Shown here: one piece after another, positions 52,595 through 60,998 of the stretch
How the letters are laid out: each line of letters starts with the position of its first letter
How positions within the stretch are numbered: the stretch's first letter is position 1
Origin: Spirochaeta isovalerica
GTDB lineage: Bacteria; Spirochaetota; Spirochaetia; DSM-2461
NCBI RefSeq assembly: GCF_014207565.1
Contig: NZ_JACHGJ010000003.1
Coordinates: forward strand, 337,890-401,889
DNA length: 64,000 nucleotides
Reading direction: 5' to 3'
Notes under the pieces: model-generated
Database searches by the model: none
The model's input: the letters and a program-made list of their open reading frames with translations, nothing else
What the model was told of the DNA's origin: nothing
Made by a program: the position numbers and the translations under genes

Positions 52595-52963
52595 ATGGCT
52601 GAAATCCATTCAAAACGCATAGACGAAAAAAAACTCGATACGGTCCTGGCCGAAGATATCAGTTTTGAGGGGGATGTCTCATTCTCCAAACCTCTTATGA
52701 TAAAAGGAGCCTTCAGCGGAAGCATTAATGCAACCGGCGATCTTTATATCGACAGCAACGCCGTGGTGAATGCGGAAATCGCAGCTCATTCTGTAGTTGT
52801 CCGCGGTAAAGTCCGCGGGAACATTACAGCTCATTCCAAAGTCGAGCTCCAGGGATCTGCCGAGGTGATCGGAGATATCACAGCGCCGAGAATCGTTATG
52901 GAACCGGGATGCCTTTTTGACGGAATAAGCCGGATGAGACCGGCTGGAGGAGAAACATCATGA
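52595..52963 (+). CDS. Bactofilin
   Basis: A 122-residue bactofilin (DUF583) that forms a right-handed beta-helix polymer, a cytoskeletal scaffold: regular hydrophobic 6-residue rungs such as 'GDLYIDSNAVVNAEIAAHSV' and 'GKVRGNITAHSKVELQG' run from about 20 to 110. In spirochaetes bactofilins shape the helical cell body. It overlaps the next gene by 4 nt (ATGA). Probably linked to peptidoglycan synthesis. Confidence 0.93.
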   Translation: MAEIHSKRIDEKKLDTVLAEDISFEGDVSFSKPLMIKGAFSGSINATGDLYIDSNAVVNAEIAAHSVVVRGKVRGNITAHSKVELQGSAEVIGDITAPRIVMEPGCLFDGISRMRPAGGETS

Positions 52964-53589
52964 ACAAAAGACTGCTGATCGCCACATTAATTATTACAGC
53001 CTCCATGCTTCTCTCCGCCCAGGAGAAAAGAGATGCGCTGAAAAATTTCCGTGAAGGAAAATACAAAGTGGCTATAGACATCACTCTCGAAGAGATAGAA
53101 ACTCTCCCTGATAGCAGCCTTCGTGCCAAAATGGACGCCTACACAGTTCTCTTATGGTCGCTTATCGTGGAAAAAAGATATGATGAAGCCATCACTTACG
53201 GGAACCGCGCGAAAGATCTATCTCCCTATGACAGCAGAATTACCGAAGCGCTCGGGGAAGCCTACTATTTCAAAGGGAGCGCTTCCAATGCCCTGAAGTT
53301 TTTCGAACTCTATACGGTTCAGGCTCCTCTGGGGGACAGAATCGCCCGGGTCTACAACTTCATGGGAGAAATCTACATTACACAGGCGAAATACAATCAC
53401 GCCGATATCGCCTTTTCCACAGCTCTTTATCACGCCCCTTCCGTCACAAGATGGTGGTACCGCCTGGGGTATTCCCGCGAACTGGCAGAGGATTTCAAAG
53501 GTGCGGAAACGGCCTATAACAAAGCCCTGGATCTTGATCCCTCATTTGCTGAAGCGACAAGAGCGCTGAACAGGATCAGGACCAGATAG
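52960..53589 (+). CDS. Exported TPR protein
   Basis: A 209-residue protein with a signal peptide (1-20, ...LLSAQ) and four or five TPR units ('YDEAITYGNRAKDLSPYD', 'AYYFKGSASNALKFFELYTVQAP', 'DFKGAETAYNKALDLDPSF'). Periplasmic scaffold by prediction; coupled to bactofilin by a 4-nt overlap, so it could link the cytoskeleton to the envelope. Confidence 0.83.
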   Translation: MNKRLLIATLIITASMLLSAQEKRDALKNFREGKYKVAIDITLEEIETLPDSSLRAKMDAYTVLLWSLIVEKRYDEAITYGNRAKDLSPYDSRITEALGEAYYFKGSASNALKFFELYTVQAPLGDRIARVYNFMGEIYITQAKYNHADIAFSTALYHAPSVTRWWYRLGYSRELAEDFKGAETAYNKALDLDPSFAEATRALNRIRTR

Positions 53590-54926
53590 TGAAAGCCGCT
53601 TTCTATACATTGGGGTGTAAACTGAATCAGGTTGAGACGGAAGCCCTGGTTTCCGCTTTCCGTGAACAGGGCGTCTCGATTGTGTCCTCTGATAATCAGG
53701 CGGACATATACGTTGTCAATACCTGTACCGTTACATCCAAAAGCGAACAGAAAGCCCGGAGAATGATCAGAAAATTCTCCCGCGACAACAATTCCTCTCT
53801 CGTCATAGCTACAGGTTGCTATGTGCAGATGGAGGAGGAGGAAGTGCTCTCTCTGGGAGATAATGTTGTAACCGTATCTCTCGACGATAAAGATACGATT
53901 CTGGATCTGGCGGCCTTTATAGGATCTTACCGGTTTGATCTCAGGGAATTGAAAAGCCGCACCGCTTTATGGCTGCAGGAACATCTCGCTACATCGAAAC
54001 CCGACGGAGGCGAACGGTTCCGCTACTCTCCGGCCGATTTCAATTTTCATTCCCGGGCTTTCCTGAAAATACAGGACGGGTGCGATAATAGTTGCGCCTA
54101 CTGCCGTGTCACCATTGCAAGGGGTGCTTCGGTCAGTCTCGATTCCGATGAAATAATAAACCGCCTCAACCAGCTTGCTGGAAAAGGTTACCGGGAAGTG
54201 GTTCTGACAGGAATCAATATCGACTCCTATCAATCGGGAGATCTTGATCTCGCCGGATTGCTGAAAAAGATACTGGAAGAAACCAGAGGATTCCGAATAA
54301 GGCTCTCATCTCTGGAACCGGATACTCTGACGGAGCAGATGTGCGGTGTACTGGCCGACGAGAGGATCTGTCCTCATTTTCATCTCTCGGTTCAATCCGG
54401 CTCAGATGTTATACTCAAAGCCATGCGCCGTAACTACACATCGGAAACCATACGGGAAGCCGTCAGACAACTCCGGGTCGTTAAGGATGATCCTTTTATC
54501 GCGGCAGATATTATCGCCGGATTTCCCGGTGAGACGGAAAGCGATCTGGAAGAGTCTATGAAAATTATCACGGAACTCAATTTTGCCAGAGCCCATGTCT
54601 TCCCCTTTTCCCCCAGACCGGGAACGGAAGCCTATGATATAACTCCCAAGGTACCGGAAAGGGAAACGGTTCTTCGGGCGGCCCGTTTGAGGAAAGCTTC
54701 AGAAGAATCCTATAAATCCTACATATCCAGATCAATCGGAAAAGAAGCCGTTATTCTCCTGGAGCACTGTGATGATAACGGTCTGTGGTACGGTTTTTCA
54801 GAGACATATATTCGCTTTGCTGTTGAGAATGTTGATAAAGGTGCCCAAGCGGGTCAGATGGCTGTTTGTAAGATAAAGGATCTTTCGGCGGGGACGGGGT
54901 CTGCAGTTTTTCACAAATTTCAGTAA
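53589..54926 (+). CDS. mtaB: tRNA t6A37 methylthiotransferase MtaB
   Basis: A 445-residue radical-SAM methylthiotransferase of the MiaB family. N-terminal UPF0004 domain with three cluster cysteines ('LGCKLNQVE', 'VNTCTVTSKSE', 'ATGCYVQ'), a radical-SAM domain with C-x3-C-x2-C in 'DGCDNSCAYCRV', and a C-terminal TRAM-like domain. The 'TLGCKLNQVETE' opening marks MtaB rather than MiaB or RimO. Converts t6A to ms2t6A at tRNA position 37. Starts at GTG, overlapping the previous stop. Confidence 0.92.
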   Translation: MKAAFYTLGCKLNQVETEALVSAFREQGVSIVSSDNQADIYVVNTCTVTSKSEQKARRMIRKFSRDNNSSLVIATGCYVQMEEEEVLSLGDNVVTVSLDDKDTILDLAAFIGSYRFDLRELKSRTALWLQEHLATSKPDGGERFRYSPADFNFHSRAFLKIQDGCDNSCAYCRVTIARGASVSLDSDEIINRLNQLAGKGYREVVLTGINIDSYQSGDLDLAGLLKKILEETRGFRIRLSSLEPDTLTEQMCGVLADERICPHFHLSVQSGSDVILKAMRRNYTSETIREAVRQLRVVKDDPFIAADIIAGFPGETESDLEESMKIITELNFARAHVFPFSPRPGTEAYDITPKVPERETVLRAARLRKASEESYKSYISRSIGKEAVILLEHCDDNGLWYGFSETYIRFAVENVDKGAQAGQMAVCKIKDLSAGTGSAVFHKFQ

Positions 54927-55059
54927 AGATGAGTATGTGACTGTTGTATTTAGTGATTTATCCGGATTTTTCGGTTTAAAAACAAGAGTCTACGGTATAT
55001 AGTATTAAGTACCTAATTAATAAATGTCACTCCCTTTTCATACATAACGGAGGAAAGTT

Positions 55060-55950
55060 ATGAAGAAAATCATGCAAAGCTTAATCTCTTTGCTTATTAT
55101 TGCTGTCATCGCGTCTTGCAGCGGCAATCCTTTTATGACGAATATTTTCGGGGGGATAGATAATTACTCTCTTCCCGACTCTTTCGACAACGTTGATGAT
55201 ATTCTTGATGAAGCCGGAGATGACGGATTTCTTGATGCCCTGGCAGACAATCCCGAACTGGCCGATGATGTCATTGATATTCTGGAAGCATCTCTTCCTG
55301 AAGATGCTGCCGACGCCGATTCGGATGACCAGGAAGCGGCGCTGCTTCTTGCCGATGTTCATCTGGCAACGACCGAAGCTGATGAAACTATAAACAATGT
55401 AAACGATCTGCTTACAGGATTTATAGCCGGTGATGAAGGGGAAGATTCTCCCGACATGGATGATCCCGCATCAATTATTCCCGATCTGTTCGTCCTGGAT
55501 GAAACTTTGACGCCGGCGGAACAGCAGACAGCGGTTGAAGAACAGCTAGCCGCATTTCTGGCGGCAGCCGATGCTTTGGAGTTTTACGGGGATACAATTG
55601 TAGCCGGTCAGGATCCCAGTTCTGAAGTTAATCCCGGGGAAACGGCCGCTACGGCAATGATTTCCGGTATGACTGCTTTTATCATCCAGAATATGGACAC
55701 TTCTTCAATTGATCCGGACATCGTTGCAGCTAATCCTGGAGCTACTGATGACGAGCTTGCAATTGCAGCATTGGCCGATGTCATAGTCAATGGCAGTGAT
55801 ATGCCTGATATAGGAGATCCAACATATGAAAATGGCGATCCGTTACCGGACGACGCTACAACGGAAGAGTATATCAACGTCATTCTCGGCGACGGGCTCG
55901 CTGAAGTCGTAGGACAGGGATTCGATCTCAGTTCGTTCGAAAATATGTAG
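55060..55950 (+). CDS. Acidic lipoprotein, first of two tandem lipoprotein/OMP pairs
   Basis: A 296-residue lipoprotein: hydrophobic signal and lipobox with Cys20 in 'IASCSG', SD GGAGG before the ATG. The mature protein is very acidic (runs of Asp and Glu with Ala and Leu) and helical. Just after the cysteine the pattern 'NPFMTNIFGGIDNYS' parallels the same place in the 57257 lipoprotein. Followed 11 nt later by the 55962 outer-membrane protein. Likely a periplasmic or surface partner of that protein. Family unknown. Confidence 0.78.
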   Translation: MKKIMQSLISLLIIAVIASCSGNPFMTNIFGGIDNYSLPDSFDNVDDILDEAGDDGFLDALADNPELADDVIDILEASLPEDAADADSDDQEAALLLADVHLATTEADETINNVNDLLTGFIAGDEGEDSPDMDDPASIIPDLFVLDETLTPAEQQTAVEEQLAAFLAAADALEFYGDTIVAGQDPSSEVNPGETAATAMISGMTAFIIQNMDTSSIDPDIVAANPGATDDELAIAALADVIVNGSDMPDIGDPTYENGDPLPDDATTEEYINVILGDGLAEVVGQGFDLSSFENM

Positions 55951-55961
55951 GAGGCTGACAG

Positions 55962-57200
55962 ATGAGAAAAATAATCACAATAGCATTAATTGCAGCAATA
56001 ACAACGGTTTCTCTTTCAGCTGAAGCCATTTTCGAATACGATATCCCCTTCGGTTGGCAGAGCCCGGAAATCATGGCTCAGGGCGGTTCCTTCACAGCCA
56101 TAGCCAGCGGATTCAATGCCCTTATGACGAATCCCGCCGGGTTTGCCATGAGCAAAACATACAAATATGTTGAAAGCGAAAATGAAGACGGTGAAAGAGT
56201 GGTTGAGAAGAAGGAACGGGGAGAAGTCACGGTATTAGGTGTTTTGCCCTATGCTATGATTAACCCTTTCACTCTGAAGGAAGATCTCGCTCAGGCTGAT
56301 GATGCCTCTCAGGATGCCATTATCGATGCCATTCTCAATCAGAGTTCCACAAACGGCATCGGCGCCGGAGTTCAGGCCGGTATCGGATATGTCGGTTACG
56401 GTTTCGGTTTCGGATTTATCAATACAGTTGATATGATGTTTCCCCAGACGGATAATATTCTCGGGATCAGTGGAGATATAACAGCCACTACCGCTTTAGT
56501 CGGTGGATACGCGCATAAATTTGACTTCGGCTTTATGAAGCTCGCTGTCGGTGCGGACATCCGTCCCATGTGGAGAGTTAAAGTCAAGGATATCAATATT
56601 AACACTGTTCTCGGATTTATGGGTGGCGGAGACGGATCTGATGAGATCGATCTTTCCACAATCGATGCTCTCACTGGTTTTGCCATCGGTTTTGATGTGG
56701 GAGCCATTGCTGAAATCAGTATGTTTTCCTTCGGAGCCTCTCTCCGCGATATCGGACATACCCGTTATCTTTATCAGTCAACGAATCTCGACAGTCTGAT
56801 GGGCGATCCTCTTCACGGAGAGGAATATACCGGTCTCGATTACGTAACACCTATGACACTGCGTCTCGGGGCTGCCATCCATCCCGATCTGGGAAGGCTC
56901 AGCCGGTTTGTCGATCCAAAAGCACATATCGAATACGTCATTCCCATGATCATTGACGATAAAGTCGCTGATTACGATGCCCAGTCTTTCTGGGTGAATC
57001 TCCATGCCGGAGCCGAGGTTCGGTTACTGAGTTTTCTCTCTCTACGGGCAGGATATGCTTCAGGCTATCTCTCAGCCGGTTTGGGGATCGACTTCGTAAT
57101 CGGAGAACTTAACGCGGCTCTCTATTCCATTGAAACTGGTTCTCACTCCGGAAGCAATCAGCAGATGGGTGCCGCAGTGGAATTTGCTTTCCGATTCTAG
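55962..57200 (+). CDS. UPF0164/PorV-like outer-membrane beta-barrel protein
   Basis: A 412-residue protein: signal peptide (1-21), then the UPF0164/FadL-like N-terminal motif 'MAQGGSFTAIASGFNALMTNPAGFA' (the NPAG core), and an alternating beta-strand pattern to a C-terminal 'AVEFAFRF' ending in Phe, the classic outer-membrane insertion signal. Related Treponema proteins (TP0548 type) are predicted FadL-like surface proteins; transport or anchoring is inference. Paired with the 55060 lipoprotein. Confidence 0.85.
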   Translation: MRKIITIALIAAITTVSLSAEAIFEYDIPFGWQSPEIMAQGGSFTAIASGFNALMTNPAGFAMSKTYKYVESENEDGERVVEKKERGEVTVLGVLPYAMINPFTLKEDLAQADDASQDAIIDAILNQSSTNGIGAGVQAGIGYVGYGFGFGFINTVDMMFPQTDNILGISGDITATTALVGGYAHKFDFGFMKLAVGADIRPMWRVKVKDININTVLGFMGGGDGSDEIDLSTIDALTGFAIGFDVGAIAEISMFSFGASLRDIGHTRYLYQSTNLDSLMGDPLHGEEYTGLDYVTPMTLRLGAAIHPDLGRLSRFVDPKAHIEYVIPMIIDDKVADYDAQSFWVNLHAGAEVRLLSFLSLRAGYASGYLSAGLGIDFVIGELNAALYSIETGSHSGSNQQMGAAVEFAFRF

Positions 57201-57215
57201 TCCCTACTATACTTA

Positions 57216-57243
57216 TATAGAGGCGGTTTGATCCGTCTCTATA
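57216..57243 (+). other. Hairpin just before the ribosome-binding site of the second lipoprotein gene
   Basis: TATAGAGGCGG (57216-57226) and CCGTCTCTATA (57233-57243) form an 11-bp stem with one G-T pair and a TTTGAT loop. It has no T-run, and the GAGG/AAGGG ribosome-binding site starts directly after. It may be a processing or stability element between the two pairs. Confidence 0.6.
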
Positions 57244-57256
57244 TGAGGAAGGGATT

Positions 57257-57931
57257 ATGAAAATTAAATATTTATTTACATTTCTATGTTTCCTGCCTTT
57301 ATTTATAACAATCTCATCATGTGAAGCTTTTTTCACGACAAGCTGGTTTCAGGGCGTTGCCGATTACAGTGATATCTCTGTAGATGAAGCTATCTCTTCC
57401 GGAGATCCGGAGATTATGGCTGAGCTTTTTGATCGGATCATAGAAGAGGCGGCCGATGCCACCGGTGAAGAAGCCGCAGAACTCTATATTGAGGCTGCTG
57501 AGTTGGCTCTCGGTATATCAGGTCTGAATGATGCTTCATCTCTGCTGGAGGCAACGGAAGTGCTGTCGGAAGGCAGCGGTAATCCGGAGGATCTCTTTTC
57601 AATTTTCACCAATTCCGATTTCGATCTTGATGCTCTCGAAGACGTTGCTGTTATGATTGCCAATGCCGAAGCCTCTGATCCCGGATCAGTTCCTCCTGAT
57701 ATGTGGCTTTTTGCCGCTGCGGGGAGCGCAGCAGCCGTTACCAATGAAGCTAATGATGCGGGATTGACTGTTGATGAGTTTCTCAGTGACGATCCGGTTG
57801 CTGATAATCCGGATGTGAAACAGGCCGTTCAGTCTCTTGTTTACGCGATGGAGATTCTTCCGGAGGACCTTCAAACGCAATTACTGGACAATCAGGCCGA
57901 TCTGATATCGAAAGGAGTTGTATTTCCCTGA
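57257..57931 (+). CDS. Lipoprotein, second of two tandem lipoprotein/OMP pairs
   Basis: A 224-residue lipoprotein: signal with Cys in 'ISSCEAFF' (about residue 22). It shares with the 55060 protein the 'C..F.T..F.G..DYS' start of the mature part and an acidic, Ala/Leu-rich helical body with TPR-like helix pairs. Its TGA overlaps the next ATG (TGATG), so translation is coupled. Shorter than its paralogue by about 70 residues. Function unknown. Confidence 0.78.
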   Translation: MKIKYLFTFLCFLPLFITISSCEAFFTTSWFQGVADYSDISVDEAISSGDPEIMAELFDRIIEEAADATGEEAAELYIEAAELALGISGLNDASSLLEATEVLSEGSGNPEDLFSIFTNSDFDLDALEDVAVMIANAEASDPGSVPPDMWLFAAAGSAAAVTNEANDAGLTVDEFLSDDPVADNPDVKQAVQSLVYAMEILPEDLQTQLLDNQADLISKGVVFP

Positions 57932-59082
57932 TGGCAGGAAGATCCTTATTGCGCATAGTAATTTCAGGTTTAATTTTTTTTCTTATCTATACAAATCTTA
58001 TAGGTGAGAGCACTTCGTTTACATCTCTTTCTCCCCGAAGCGAAGCTCTGGGCGGTCCTCATGCTGCGCTGACTGATGATTTTTCTACTTTATTCAATAA
58101 TCCAGCCGGTTTTCGGGAAGTAAAGGGAGATTTGACGGTTGCTAATCTCAACATCCTTTTAAGGGGCCCTTTGTCTAGTATTCTCCTGGGGATCGAGAGT
58201 GGTCAGTATCAGGATATGCTGGCAGAACTTGGGAATTCCAGAATCGCATTGGCTTTAACCGGGCCTATAGCTGTCGGAAGTATACGGAATAACTTTGCCT
58301 GGGGTGTCTTTAACAACATCTCTACAGATCTCTATGTACCGAGTCTGACTCAGAATGCCACCATTACAGCTACAGCAGATCTGGGAGGAGTCTTCGGTTA
58401 TTCCTGGGGTGTTGAGTTTCCGAATACAGGTAACAAATTTAATTATGGTTTTCTGACCAAGTTGTTCTTCCGTTCGGAAGTCAGCGCAGCAAAATCTTTT
58501 ACCGACATCATGGGAGCTTTTGATGACCTGTCCTCATTGATTTCATTAGATTCCCTTCCTCTTGATATGGGCTTTGGTGTCGGCATAGATGTCGGAATGA
58601 AATACATCTGGCGCGATACTCTCCATTTCGCTTTGGCATTCCGGGATATTTATACCCCTCTTTTTATGTTTCGATATGGTTCCATAACATCGTTAACTGA
58701 AGGAGAATCTCCGGAGTTTGTTTATTCAGCAGTTAATGCGGATTATTCGTTCGGGTTTATGTATACGCCCCATGTTTCATTATTCAGGGGATTGATCGGG
58801 AACATGAAACTCCTGTTCGATTATAATGATATCTTTGATTTTCTTGTTGATGGAGATCAGGCAAGGCATATACTTTTGCATTTCGGTTTGGGTTTTGAAT
58901 TTACTATTTTTGATATCCTATCCTTGAGATTGGGGGTCTATGAAGGTCTGCCTTCAGTCGGTGCGGGATTGGATTTGCACATTTTTAAAATTAACCTTGC
59001 AGTTTACGGCAGGGAGATGGGAACGCAGCCGGGTATTATGCCCGTATACAATATGATGTTGGGAATTGATTTTTCCTATTAA
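57931..59082 (+). CDS. UPF0164/PorV-like outer-membrane protein, paralogue of 55962
   Basis: A 383-residue protein with a signal peptide (to about residue 27), the family motif 'SEALGGPHAALTDDFSTLFNNPAGF', and beta-barrel alternation ending in 'MMLGIDFSY' with an aromatic C-terminal residue. It shares order and motif with the 55962 protein but only loose identity by eye, so the duplication is old. Last gene before the tRNA operon. Confidence 0.85.
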   Translation: MAGRSLLRIVISGLIFFLIYTNLIGESTSFTSLSPRSEALGGPHAALTDDFSTLFNNPAGFREVKGDLTVANLNILLRGPLSSILLGIESGQYQDMLAELGNSRIALALTGPIAVGSIRNNFAWGVFNNISTDLYVPSLTQNATITATADLGGVFGYSWGVEFPNTGNKFNYGFLTKLFFRSEVSAAKSFTDIMGAFDDLSSLISLDSLPLDMGFGVGIDVGMKYIWRDTLHFALAFRDIYTPLFMFRYGSITSLTEGESPEFVYSAVNADYSFGFMYTPHVSLFRGLIGNMKLLFDYNDIFDFLVDGDQARHILLHFGLGFEFTIFDILSLRLGVYEGLPSVGAGLDLHIFKINLAVYGREMGTQPGIMPVYNMMLGIDFSY

Positions 59083-59096
59083 TTTCCAATTACTAA

Positions 59097-59125
59097 TTGA
59101 CACTTTTTTCAGGAATTGATACATT
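59097..59125 (+). promoter_or_regulatory. Promoter of the tRNA operon
   Basis: TTGACA (59097-59102) and TACATT (59120-59125), spacer 17 nt, about 48 nt before the first tRNA. Nearly consensus, as expected of a strong stable-RNA promoter. Confidence 0.75.
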
Positions 59126-59173
59126 CCTCAAGGTCGGTTGGACACATCATATTGTTGCTCAATCAGAACTTAT

Positions 59174-59245
<72 letters not shown>

Positions 59246-59254
59246 AACAGATTT

Positions 59255-59275
59255 TGCGGCATCTTTAAAACCGCA
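59255..59275 (+). other. Short hairpin following tRNA-Glu copy 1
   Basis: TGCGG (59255-59259) pairs with CCGCA (59271-59275) around an 11-nt loop. The same hairpin follows the other two tRNA-Glu genes at 59524-59544 and 59752-59772; a possible 3'-processing element. Confidence 0.55.
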
Positions 59276-59279
59276 GACC

Positions 59280-59362
59280 GGGCTGGTCGCAAGCAAGCTT
59301 GCTGCTCGCTCATGCATCCTGGGGCTGGTCGCAAGATTACTTGCAGCTTGCTCATGCGACCT
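59280..59362 (+). repeat. Spacer hairpin repeat, copies 1 and 2
   Basis: Two units of a ~42-nt repeat beginning GGGCTGGTCGCAAG at 59280 and 59322. Each holds a 5-bp inner stem GCAAG/CTTGC with a variable 4-nt loop (CAAG, ATTA) and an outer GGGC/GCTC stem. Confidence 0.85.
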
Positions 59363-59363
59363 C

Positions 59364-59436
59364 GGGCCGCTAGCTCAGCTGGCAGAGCAACGCCCTTTTA
59401 AGGCGTGGGTCGCTGGTTCGAACCCAGCGCGGCTCA
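59364..59436 (+). tRNA. tRNA-Lys (TTT), copy 1
   Basis: Acceptor GGGCCGC/GCGGCTC, anticodon loop CTTTTAA (anticodon TTT), T-arm GCTGG/CCAGC, discriminator A. CCA is not encoded. Confidence 0.96.
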
Positions 59437-59442
59437 TTTCAA

Positions 59443-59514
<72 letters not shown>

Positions 59515-59549
59515 AACAGATTTTGCGGAATCTTTAAAACCGCATCCTC

Positions 59550-59590
59550 GGGCTGGTCGCAAGCACACTTGCTGCTCGCCCATGCGACCT
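59550..59590 (+). repeat. Spacer hairpin repeat, copy 3
   Basis: A single unit of the 42-nt repeat; inner stem GCAAG/CTTGC with loop CACA and outer GGGC/GCCC. Confidence 0.85.
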
Positions 59591-59591
59591 C

Positions 59592-59664
59592 GGGCCGCTA
59601 GCTCAGCTGGCAGAGCAACGCCCTTTTAAGGCGTGGGTCGCTGGTTCGAACCCAGCGCGGCTCA
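59592..59664 (+). tRNA. tRNA-Lys (TTT), copy 2
   Basis: Identical in sequence to copy 1. Confidence 0.96.
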
Positions 59665-59670
59665 TTTTAA

Positions 59671-59742
<72 letters not shown>

Positions 59743-59776
59743 AACAGATTTTGCGGCATCTTTAAAACCGCAGACC

Positions 59777-59901
59777 GGGCTGGTCGCAAGATTACTTGCT
59801 GCTCGCCCATGCATCCTGGGGCTGGCCGCAAGCATGCTTGCTGCTCGCCCATGCATCCTGGGGCTGGTCGCAAGATTACTTGCTGCTCGCCCATGCGAAC
59901 T
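59777..59901 (+). repeat. Spacer hairpin repeat, copies 4 to 6
   Basis: Three head-to-tail units starting at 59777, 59819 and 59861, exactly 42 nt apart. Inner stems are all GCAAG/CTTGC; loops are ATTA, CATG and ATTA. Outer stem GGGC/GCCC in each. Confidence 0.88.
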
Positions 59902-59902
59902 C

Positions 59903-59975
59903 GGGCCGCTAGCTCAGCTGGCAGAGCAACGCCCTTTTAAGGCGTGGGTCGCTGGTTCGAACCCAGCGCGGCTCA
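59903..59975 (+). tRNA. tRNA-Lys (TTT), copy 3
   Basis: Identical in sequence to copies 1 and 2; last gene of the tRNA operon. Confidence 0.96.
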
Positions 59976-59980
59976 TTTTT

Positions 59981-60010
59981 AAAGCAGCTTTTCAGCTGCT
60001 TTTTTTTTAT
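59981..60010 (+). terminator. Terminator of the tRNA operon
   Basis: AAAGCAGCT (59981-59989) pairs with AGCTGCTTT (59994-60002) around TTTC, inside a long T-run. Confidence 0.9.
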
Positions 60011-60157
60011 TTCAAAATTTTAACACATACTCGTTTTTTCGGGGATTCTCAGGACCGGATGCCCTGAATTTTACCCTTTTCTAAATATCTTTTTTATGTT
60101 TGTATTATTTTTATTTTGATATATTCTATTAATAAATAATTCTATTAAGGGTGTGAA

Positions 60158-60922
60158 ATGAAGAGGAAAATCTTATCAATTGTATTTGTACTTATTTTTG
60201 TAGTACCTTTTGCTGTCAGTTCTCAGTCTTCTGTAAAAGGTAATAGCGTCAACGGAGCTACCGGAATTGTCACGACACCGACAGCGCGAATCGGTTGGGA
60301 GTATTCCGATCTGGGGCTCGATTTCGGTTATTCTTTTCTCTATGGGAATGGAACAGCTCATGTTCCGAGGGTAACTTTTAGTTTTCTCAAAAAAGCGGAA
60401 ATCGGAGTCGCCTTTAATATTAGAGGTGGAGATGATTGGGATTTTCTCTATCATGGGAAATTTCAGTTTTATATGAACGGTGGTTCTGCCGTGGCTATGG
60501 GCGTTATGGGGGATCTTTCAAACGTCGGAGGCTCATCCGATGTCTATCTGACACCTTATCTAGTCGCATCATATAGCGGGAATTTTTTCAAATGGCCTGC
60601 GGTAACAACCATGATGTTCGGTTGGCGGATGCTGGAAGCCGGTAGCATTTCTTCCAACTTTGCTTTCTCTATGGGGTTTGAACTGGCTTTGGCTCCTCAG
60701 GTCTTTAAGAATTATGTATTCTGGATTTCCGATTTCAGTAATTATTCCTTTGCAGAAAGAGCATCTATAAATGCCCGTGATAGAGGGGCATTTAATACAG
60801 GTATAAGGATTGATCCAGTCAAAAAAGGAAAATTTAAACTTGTATTCGATCTTATCGGAACGGATCTACTTGAATCCAGTCGGGGCTTATCGGCTTCAGC
60901 GACATTCGGAATTGGATTCTGA
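60158..60922 (+). CDS. Predicted outer-membrane beta-barrel protein
   Basis: A 254-residue protein: signal peptide (1-22, ...AVSSQ), then 'SVNGATGIVTTPTARIGWEYSD', which resembles the start of YjbH-like outer-membrane proteins, and alternating strands ending in 'ATFGIGF' with a C-terminal Phe. Small barrel of about 10-12 strands. Transcribed alone from an AT-rich promoter region; function unknown. Confidence 0.78.
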   Translation: MKRKILSIVFVLIFVVPFAVSSQSSVKGNSVNGATGIVTTPTARIGWEYSDLGLDFGYSFLYGNGTAHVPRVTFSFLKKAEIGVAFNIRGGDDWDFLYHGKFQFYMNGGSAVAMGVMGDLSNVGGSSDVYLTPYLVASYSGNFFKWPAVTTMMFGWRMLEAGSISSNFAFSMGFELALAPQVFKNYVFWISDFSNYSFAERASINARDRGAFNTGIRIDPVKKGKFKLVFDLIGTDLLESSRGLSASATFGIGF

Positions 60923-60926
60923 TTTT

Positions 60927-60957
60927 AAACCGCTCTGTAGAAGGAGCGGTTTTTTTA
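60927..60957 (+). terminator. Rho-independent terminator
   Basis: AAACCGCTC (60927-60935) pairs with GAGCGGTTT (60944-60952), followed by further T residues. Confidence 0.92.
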
Positions 60958-60998
60958 TGTTATAATATTTGAAAATTGTTGTTTATCGGAGTTTTGCC

